Assembly: GCA_029785235.1 (NCBI GenBank)
Contig: JAFMAA010000001.1
Span: forward strand, 248,001-312,000
Source of the DNA: Nitrososphaerota archaeon
Lineage (GTDB): Archaea; Thermoproteota; Nitrososphaeria; Nitrososphaerales; UBA183
Direction: 5' to 3'
Length of the DNA stretch: 64,000 nt
Shown here piece by piece: positions 58,688 to 64,000 of this stretch. A program made the position numbers and the translations under genes. The notes under the pieces are model-generated. The model did not search any database, was not told the DNA's origin, and saw only the letters and a program-made list of their open reading frames with translations. The stretch's first letter is position 1; each line of letters begins with the position of its first letter.

Positions 58688-59521
58688 TCACTGAAGAGGT
58701 GATTCACCAGTCGGTGCCCTGAGAGTCGAAGAGAACTTCGTCACTGAGATGTAGTTGAGATAGAGCACGACCGCGGCGAAGACAGGGAGGATGAAGTAGG
58801 TGAAATAATACACAACGAGGTTTGAAGCGAGCGTGTCTGCCAGGGCCGCTGGGAGGAGGAAGAGGCTGACGACCCCTGCGACAGACAAACAGCAGGAAGA
58901 CCCGAGGATTATCCCCACCATCGGCGCGAGGACATACGCCCTCGCTCTCTTGGAAACAGTACAGAGTTTCCCCAATTCTCTGGTCCTTACTACATTGGCC
59001 ACGACCAAGGTGGCGATGATGAGTGCCATAGAGATACTGTAGAAGCTGAGAGCGGCGGAGAACTCGGGAGGATAGGTGAATATTATGGCGGGGTTGTAGG
59101 AAAGATCTAGCAGCGCGCTGAAAAGCGATGGTGGCACAAAGGTGTCCGTGTAGACGAGCAGACCTGGCGTGGAGATGCCGAGGAGTTGGGGACCTTGAAA
59201 GGCGGTCACTATCCCTTCCAAAACGAATCCGTAGAGTAGGAGATGTGACGCGAGATACGTCACGAAGACGGCTGGACCCACGGCCGTTCTAAGAGACCTG
59301 ACGAAATCTTGGAAGGCGGCGCGAAGCGGGAATGCCAACAGCATGGATACGACGGCCACCCAGAATACCAGGGCTCCCGCGAGTTCCCCCGGATCCACTG
59401 AAGGCGCTGCCCAAATGTAGCCGAAATAGGAGAGGACGAGTCCTAGGGCGAGGGCTCCAGTCAAGGAAATGAGGATAGCCTGCTGAGCCGACGAACCCAG
59501 CCTCATCCCTGCTTCAGTCAT
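58688..59521 (-). CDS. Polytopic membrane protein, unknown (type 1 of a divergent pair)
   Basis: 277 residues, about seven helices. A cysteine pair in a helix (GIILGSSCCLSVAGVVSLFL) is followed by LPAALADTLASNLVVYYFTY. The plus-strand neighbour has the same overall plan, ending GLFTGCPACAGLFLAGSIGG and LPALLLTLYLVSRSL. The two may be distant paralogues that hold a metal or sense redox state through the Cys pair. No family recognised. Confidence 0.65.
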   Translation of the reverse strand: MTEAGMRLGSSAQQAILISLTGALALGLVLSYFGYIWAAPSVDPGELAGALVFWVAVVSMLLAFPLRAAFQDFVRSLRTAVGPAVFVTYLASHLLLYGFVLEGIVTAFQGPQLLGISTPGLLVYTDTFVPPSLFSALLDLSYNPAIIFTYPPEFSAALSFYSISMALIIATLVVANVVRTRELGKLCTVSKRARAYVLAPMVGIILGSSCCLSVAGVVSLFLLPAALADTLASNLVVYYFTYFILPVFAAVVLYLNYISVTKFSSTLRAPTGESPLQ

Positions 59522-59644
59522 CGATCTCAGAGATTAGACCGCCGCATGCGGTATTTACAGCCATCTTACAAGGCCTGGCCCTGCGCTGTCGCAGAATGAT
59601 TAATACCATGGAGGGGGCTCGCGGCTACCCAGTCGGGCTTGGGC

Positions 59645-60514
59645 ATGGCGCTACAGACAAAGGTTGCAGCGTTGGTCCTCAGCGGCGCAGGGGCCGTCGG
59701 GGGAGTGGCGGCGGTCTATGCCTTTGTAGTGGACGGGCTCCCTGTCATGAGCCCAACAGAGGTGAAAAGCATGCTCCTAGGGTCATACGCCTTCGCGGCG
59801 GTTTTCCTAGCCGGACTATTGCTCATTGGCATCGGGCTAGGACTTTACGTCCGTGACCAGGCCAGAGGGCTTGTGGGGGTTTCATCCATCCCTGTCACGC
59901 CAAGCTTTTTCATCCCCTACCTACTCTCGACAAAGCGCTACAGGCGCTATTTTTTGGCGTCCACTATCCTGTACGGGGTGCTCTATGCATTCGTGACCAG
60001 CATGGTCGTGTACCAGCCTACAGTGAACTTCGCCCAGGTTTACAATGCAACTTTCCCTTCGGCATTCGTTTCAGTCTGTTGCGGCCCCCCTCTCTCGGTC
60101 CCCACCGTCACAGCTTACCTCATGAACCATGTCGGTCTTTACATCGTCCCCTTCGATGTCCTCCTGCTGTTTACTGTCGCGCCGTTGGTCGGGCTAAACG
60201 TCGCCTTCGCCGCCTTCGCTCGCGACGCCGGCGCAGGAGGGGCGTCGAAGTACGGGCTCGGAGGGATTGGGGCTATGGTGGGGCTGTTCACAGGGTGCCC
60301 CGCGTGCGCGGGACTCTTCCTGGCCGGGTCGATAGGCGGGACTGGGGCCGTCGCCTTTGCCTCGCTGGTTTCATACTACCAACCTGAGTTCATAGCAGCG
60401 AGTCTCCCGGCATTGCTGCTGACTCTGTATCTGGTGTCACGCAGCCTTGCTCGCGCATACAGCGGAGGGTGTCCGATACCTCGCCAGGCAGAGCGCACAC
60501 CCGTCGGCGGCTGA
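59645..60514 (+). CDS. Polytopic membrane protein, unknown (type 2 of a divergent pair)
   Basis: 289 residues from the ATG at 59645 (an in-frame TTG lies two codons upstream). Six to seven helices. A central outer loop carries SVCCGPPLSVPTVTAYLMNH; a later helix has VGLFTGCPACAGLFLAGSIG. The Cys-rich helix followed by a small-residue helix is shared with the divergent gene at 58688-59521. Start-to-start spacing is about 120 bp, so common control is likely. Function unknown; membrane copper or quinone proteins are a guess only. Confidence 0.65.
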   Translation: MALQTKVAALVLSGAGAVGGVAAVYAFVVDGLPVMSPTEVKSMLLGSYAFAAVFLAGLLLIGIGLGLYVRDQARGLVGVSSIPVTPSFFIPYLLSTKRYRRYFLASTILYGVLYAFVTSMVVYQPTVNFAQVYNATFPSAFVSVCCGPPLSVPTVTAYLMNHVGLYIVPFDVLLLFTVAPLVGLNVAFAAFARDAGAGGASKYGLGGIGAMVGLFTGCPACAGLFLAGSIGGTGAVAFASLVSYYQPEFIAASLPALLLTLYLVSRSLARAYSGGCPIPRQAERTPVGG

Positions 60515-60535
60515 GACATCACCGCGGGTGCTGTT

Positions 60536-61468
60536 TCATTGCTCTGTCGGCTGTTTCTTTGAGCGCTGGCTTTCCCTCAGCTCTGCTGTCGCCTTCTCGA
60601 TGTCCAGCAGAATGGAACTCCTGGCAGGGGCTTCATAGGCTCCAGCGCAGAACGCCTCAATCAGCACTATCACATCTGTGGGAGTTATGTTTTCGAAGTA
60701 AACAGACACCGCATCCGGTTTCGTGACGAAGGCGTTTTTCGCTACCACCTCATGCAGCATAGTCGCCAACGCGGCTGTGTCGACCGGCTTCAGGATGTCG
60801 TACCGTACCCTTACGAGCCTCTCTTTGACGCCGTGATCCAACACTGACGCCTGGATGACTATGCTGTTTGGGACCTTGACCTGGACCCCCTCATCGAGCC
60901 TGAGGGTGGTGTAGTTCAGCCTGATGTCTTCCACGACCCCCGTGTATCCAGGTATCAGCAGATTGTCAGAGAAGAACTTCGGCGGATAGGAGGGTATGTC
61001 GAACCCCCACTGCCACGTCGAGATGGTTATCCTGTTTCCAACTAGAAATGGCCTTGAAGTGAGTATGAGTAGGCCTGCGAACATGTTCGAAAGCGTCTGC
61101 TGGCTTGCAAGCCCTGCGACTAGTCCTGTGACAGTCCCTCCTGCAAGTAGTTCTGTCCCGGTGACACCCGCGAGCGCAAGCGCGACGAAAGCCAGCCCAA
61201 TGTATCCGATGAACCTGAATGCGATAGCCACTGTCGCCCCCCTCTCCCGCCCAGAAGTCTTCGAAACGCCTCGCCTGATTTCGTTCGCGACGATTCCAAT
61301 CGCCAGATACCCTGCAACGATCGCGACGACCACTTTGATTAGGACCAAGCCGTTGATAGGCAGGTCGCGAGCGAAGTATACTACGAAATAGAGGAGAACA
61401 AACGCCGCGATTATTACTACGAGCGCTTCCACAAGCTTCTGACGGTATGAATTCCTGCTTCCTTCCAC
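60536..61468 (-). CDS. MscS-family mechanosensitive channel
   Basis: 310 residues from the GTG at 61468; a CGTATAAATTG box at 61492-61503 rules out the longer frame. Two to three N-terminal helices, then the pore helix GTVTGLVAGLASQQTLSNMF, AGLLILTSRPFLVGNRITIS, and the cytosolic beta domain YTGVVEDIRLNYTTLRLDEG, VQVKVPNSIVIQASVLDHGV. Opens on membrane stretch to release solutes. Convergent with the plus-strand membrane gene, gap about 21 bp. Confidence 0.85.
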   Translation of the reverse strand: MEGSRNSYRQKLVEALVVIIAAFVLLYFVVYFARDLPINGLVLIKVVVAIVAGYLAIGIVANEIRRGVSKTSGRERGATVAIAFRFIGYIGLAFVALALAGVTGTELLAGGTVTGLVAGLASQQTLSNMFAGLLILTSRPFLVGNRITISTWQWGFDIPSYPPKFFSDNLLIPGYTGVVEDIRLNYTTLRLDEGVQVKVPNSIVIQASVLDHGVKERLVRVRYDILKPVDTAALATMLHEVVAKNAFVTKPDAVSVYFENITPTDVIVLIEAFCAGAYEAPARSSILLDIEKATAELRESQRSKKQPTEQ

Positions 61469-61492
61469 CTGTTTTTTTCGTCTGCTTTGCAA

Positions 61493-61763
61493 TTTATACG
61501 TTTAGTCAGCTAAGGCCAGCCCACCGTTATTGACACAGGGCGTCATATCGGCACCTTGAAAGCGGCAAGAGTAGGCAGTTTGCGCAACACTCTACGGGCC
61601 ACCTAGATACATCGGTCGTCCCCCTCCCTTACTAAGAAGGTCTTTGCAGCACCTCCTCAGCATACTACCTTAGGGGGCGTTTGAACCAGGACGCCGCGAC
61701 CTCGGTACGTCTCCCGCCTCTCGTAAGATAGCATCCCTCGCCTAGAGCAGAGTCGCGTTCGAG
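61493..61763. other. Intergenic region, nothing recognised
   Basis: 270 bp between the MscS start and the end of mdh. It contains the MscS promoter at its left end. No gene, tRNA or repeat seen. Confidence 0.5.
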
Positions 61764-62705
61764 TCAGCGGTTGCTGTCAGGCAATGGAGGAAGTTCGATT
61801 TGTAGCTTTGAAATTGCCTCCTTCAGCGTGCTGTAGCTAGTGTTGAGTGCGCTTCTCTCGAGGTCTGTGAGAGCTATTTCGAGTATCCTTTCCACCCCTC
61901 CTTTGCCGATGACCATCGGGACGTCCATCACGATGCCTGAGAAACCGTACTCACCGTTCAGATAGGTCGACGCGTTGAAGACGGCCTTCTTGTCGTTGAC
62001 GATGGCATCGACTAGGACCGTTACAGCCGCCGCGGGACCGTGGATTGTAGCCCCCTTCCTGGCGATGACTTCCGCGGCTACCTCCCGCGTATTCTTGACC
62101 ACCCCCTCGAATTTGTCAGGGCTAAACAGTCTGGAGGCCGGGACGCCACCTACAGTCGTGTATTCCGGAATGGGGACCATGCTGTCGCCGTGTTCTCCGA
62201 TGATCATCGGCGTCACAGAAGATCGCGCGACACCCAACCCCTCAGCCACGAAGTGACGGAGCCTAGAGCCGTCGAGGGTCCCGCTCATGCCAAGGACCCT
62301 GTGCCTATCGAAGCCCGTGACCCTGTAGGCGACGTATGTCATTACGTCGAGCGGGTTTGTTACCATCAACAAGACCGCGTCAGGTGCGTTCCTCTTCACC
62401 TGCTCACTGACGTCCTTGATTATCCCGGCATTGGAGTTCATCAGGTCAAGCCGAGTCTGGCCAGGCTTTCGCCCGAACCCGGCTGCCACTATAACCAACT
62501 TTGAACCCTTCAGAGCCCCGTAATCGTTGCTCCCGACAACCCTGGTTTCAGCTCCGTAGGCCGAAAGCATGTGGGTGATGTCCATTGCCTCGCCCTGCGG
62601 GAGCCCTTTTACCACGTCGACCAGAGTGAGGTCGTCGTATCCCTTCATGGCGAGGTGCACCGCCACATTGGCTCCTATCTTGCCACTTCCGACTATCGAG
62701 ATCAT
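61764..62705 (-). CDS. mdh: Malate dehydrogenase (LDH/MDH family)
   Basis: 313 residues from the ATG at 62705; the longer upstream frame is antisense-like and Cys-rich. Nucleotide site MISIVGSGKIGANVAVHLAM; substrate loop GFGRKPGQTRLDLM with Arg at the residue that selects malate over lactate; VTNPLDVMTYVAYRVTGFDR; catalytic His in MIIGEHGDSMVPIPEYTTVG. TCA-cycle malate/oxaloacetate interconversion. Monocistronic. Confidence 0.9.
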   Translation of the reverse strand: MISIVGSGKIGANVAVHLAMKGYDDLTLVDVVKGLPQGEAMDITHMLSAYGAETRVVGSNDYGALKGSKLVIVAAGFGRKPGQTRLDLMNSNAGIIKDVSEQVKRNAPDAVLLMVTNPLDVMTYVAYRVTGFDRHRVLGMSGTLDGSRLRHFVAEGLGVARSSVTPMIIGEHGDSMVPIPEYTTVGGVPASRLFSPDKFEGVVKNTREVAAEVIARKGATIHGPAAAVTVLVDAIVNDKKAVFNASTYLNGEYGFSGIVMDVPMVIGKGGVERILEIALTDLERSALNTSYSTLKEAISKLQIELPPLPDSNR

Positions 62706-62939
62706 GACTCCCTCAACCGTCGCTAAGTATGTTGTATAGGCATTACGCCAGCAGTCGCCGGCATTGTCAGGGGAACTAGGCTGGACGCACCACGCGACAA
62801 GGTGGAACCTAAGCAAGTGCACTTCGTGCTTAAGCGCCAGGCCGCAGCCAAAGTTGCACCCCAGCATGGTGCATTAGCCGGTGTCTGCCCTGTCGGACGG
62901 ACGAAACGTAGCGGCGCGCGTTATGTTGATGAGCGTAAG

Positions 62940-63037
62940 TGCGGTGGCCGGGATTTGAATTCTCGAGTCACTTTCATGACTTCCCGAGTTAGTAGCGTGG
63001 CAGGCTACTGTCCTGGACCAGGCTAGACGACCACCGC
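62940..63037 (-). tRNA. tRNA-Gly (GCC) with a T-arm intron
   Basis: Acceptor GCGGTGG/CCACCGC with discriminator A. Anticodon stem GTAGC/GCTAC encloses CTGCCAC, anticodon GCC. After TAAC-TCGGG a 23-nt insert (about 62960-62982) interrupts the T arm; without it the arm is TCGGG-TTCAAAT-CCCGG. A T-arm intron is a rare position. Confidence 0.85.
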
Positions 63038-63086
63038 TCGTTTCAAGTCGCGTGTTTTTGGAGGTTAAAAGGTTGCGGAAGTCTGT

Positions 63087-63416
63087 TCAGCTGACCTTCG
63101 AACCGAGCTTGACCTGTCTTTCAGGCACAAGGAGGGAGAGCTCGCTCTCGTTGAAGGCAGCGAGCAACATGCACTCTGATACCACTCCAGCCACCGATTT
63201 GGGTTCCAAGTTCACGACTGCCACCACTGACTTCCCCAATAGGTCCTCTTCGGAGTAGGCGTCCTTGATCCCCGCCACACACTGCTTCGTCACCTCCTCC
63301 CCGAACTCAAGCTTCAGCTTGTAGACCGGCTTGCGGGCCCCCGGGATTTCCTCCACTGAAACGATCTTCCCTACCATCATCTCGACCTTGGCGAAGTCCG
63401 AGATTAAGATTACCAT
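63087..63416 (-). CDS. tRNA-binding-domain protein (CsaA/MetRS C-terminal type)
   Basis: 109 residues from the ATG at 63416 (CGCTTAACTC box about 30 nt upstream). The OB-fold tRNA-binding domain: DFAKVEMMVGKIVSVEEIPG, KPVYKLKLEFGEEVTKQCVA, GIKDAYSEEDLLGKSVVAVV, NLEPKSVAGVVSECMLLAAF. In some archaea this domain is a separate protein that helps MetRS bind tRNA. Monocistronic. Confidence 0.85.
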   Translation of the reverse strand: MVILISDFAKVEMMVGKIVSVEEIPGARKPVYKLKLEFGEEVTKQCVAGIKDAYSEEDLLGKSVVAVVNLEPKSVAGVVSECMLLAAFNESELSLLVPERQVKLGSKVS

Positions 63417-63837
63417 GATTCATTCGAGTCTGGCGGCGTGGAGTTAAGCGTTAGCCACGAACCGAGCCCGTGCCGTGCCTCCTCGGAAACAAAGAAGAGC
63501 CGCTGCAGGATGGAGCGAGGCAAGAGATGCATTTGTCCATGATGGGTTGATTTTAGTCTTCGTTGCCGCAAAACGTCGCAGTCGGCCTTTTCGACGGACT
63601 CCACAACACAACGATGGCTTAAGAGCTCTTGCTAGCGGCACGCGCCATCATCGCAGTAAACGACGGCCCTCCACGCAGATTCGTCCTTAAACGCAGTCAC
63701 GCATATGATTATCCTCAAGAGTGTGATGGTTGCTGTCGGAACAGTTTTGAGGATTCGGAGCAGAGGAGCAGTTTCAAGGAGTTTGAGGAAGGGCTCGTAG
63801 CCGCCCAAGTCAGAGATATCCTTTGCAGCTAGTTGTG
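63417..63837. other. Region without a convincing gene
   Basis: Several short overlapping frames on both strands, none with a recognisable domain; a plus-strand frame at 63629-63832 (HAYDYPQECDGCC, KEFEEGLVAAQVRDILCS) looks partly coding and may be a remnant. Confidence 0.35.
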
Positions 63838-64000
63838 ATGCGTGGACCGCCTATATTTGGCAATCGACGAATCCGAAAGTCATTTAGGCCCGGACGGACA
63901 ATCGAATCTGACTCGACGTTGGAGTTCGTCGTCAAGGCGACAGAAGGGAGGTTAGCGAGAGTGTTCGTCGAAGGGAAGGAAGTTGCGACGATAGGCGCTC
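63838..64000 (+). CDS. Unidentified protein, N-terminal part only
   Basis: An ATG at 63838 opens a frame that runs off the right edge: RGPPIFGNRRIRKSFRPGRT, then LEFVVKATEGRLARVFVEGK and EVATIGA. The second half looks like a beta-strand domain start. The true start could be a downstream TTG (about 63922), since a TATA-like CTATATTTG lies inside the first codons. Too little is visible to name it. Confidence 0.4.
   Translation, partial: MRGPPIFGNRRIRKSFRPGRTIESDSTLEFVVKATEGRLARVFVEGKEVATIGA

Noticed and set aside
62706..62867. N-terminal extension of malate dehydrogenase
   Set aside because: Cys/His-rich and unlike the family, whose NAD motif begins at the ATG at 62705.
1..64000. CRISPR array or cas genes
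   Set aside because: No regularly spaced direct repeats and no Cas-like protein were seen.
1..64000. Insertion sequence with transposase
   Set aside because: No transposase gene found; the only recombinase is the tyrosine integrase.

Overview
The window is archaeal. Archaeal or eukaryote-like information genes sit beside isoprenoid/ether-lipid genes: Orc1/Cdc6, RFC large subunit, tRNA-splicing endonuclease, digeranylgeranylglyceryl phosphate synthase, a tetraether-synthase-like radical SAM protein and HMG-CoA reductase. A eukaryote-type topoisomerase IB and an arcadin-1 homologue point to Nitrososphaerota (Thaumarchaeota) or a close relative. That placement is an inference; there is no rRNA in the window to test it. 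TTG and GTG starts are common. For most chromosomal genes a TATA-like box lies about 26 nt upstream of the start codon, so most mRNAs look leaderless. I used this rule to choose many starts.

Region 1 (1 to about 16.15 kb) is an accessory island that continues past the left edge. It opens with the tail of a DUF5131 (phage Gp37/Gp68-like) protein. An eight-gene minus-strand operon follows: seven small helix-turn-helix proteins and one membrane protein. Next come a GC-rich, structured, apparently non-coding stretch, two more HTH proteins of the same types, and a divergent TIR-domain protein. After these are small orphan genes, a membrane-anchored surface protein, a short wHTH operon, a cluster of palindromes beside an RHH/ParB-like pair, more orphans, and a tyrosine recombinase. 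The recombinase lies next to what looks like the 5' end of a tRNA-Arg gene, a likely attachment site. I read the island as an integrated element with a possible TIR-based defence module.

Region 2 (16.2 to 31.9 kb) is core chromosome: mtnA, endA, a DGGGP synthase, rfcL, cdc6, an alcohol dehydrogenase, OsmC, an ACT-V4R protein divergent from an Lrp-like regulator, a VIT1-like transporter, an AIR-synthase-like protein, topoisomerase IB, a PAC2 protein and a HELAH metalloprotease-like protein.

Region 3 (31.9 to 49 kb) holds a VKOR/DUF929 thiol-oxidation pair, the Tes-like radical SAM protein divergent from a TrmB regulator, arcadin-1, a peroxiredoxin, a preQ0-type cluster (QueD-like fusion, QueC, MptA/FolE2), DUF72, NAD kinase and PhoU. 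A gene-poor kilobase follows, then two intron-bearing tRNAs, a CBS protein and Hsp20.

Region 4 (49 to 64 kb) holds HtpX, tRNA-Val with three apparent introns, a class II-type HMG-CoA reductase, DedA, and a complete histidine-degradation set (hutU, hutI, hutH, hutG) on alternating strands. Two divergent polytopic membrane proteins, MscS, malate dehydrogenase, tRNA-Gly with a T-arm intron and a tRNA-binding-domain protein follow.

Four of the five complete tRNA genes contain introns at non-canonical positions. The endA in this window appears to lack the catalytic His, so it may be the structural subunit of a heteromeric enzyme with broad intron specificity.
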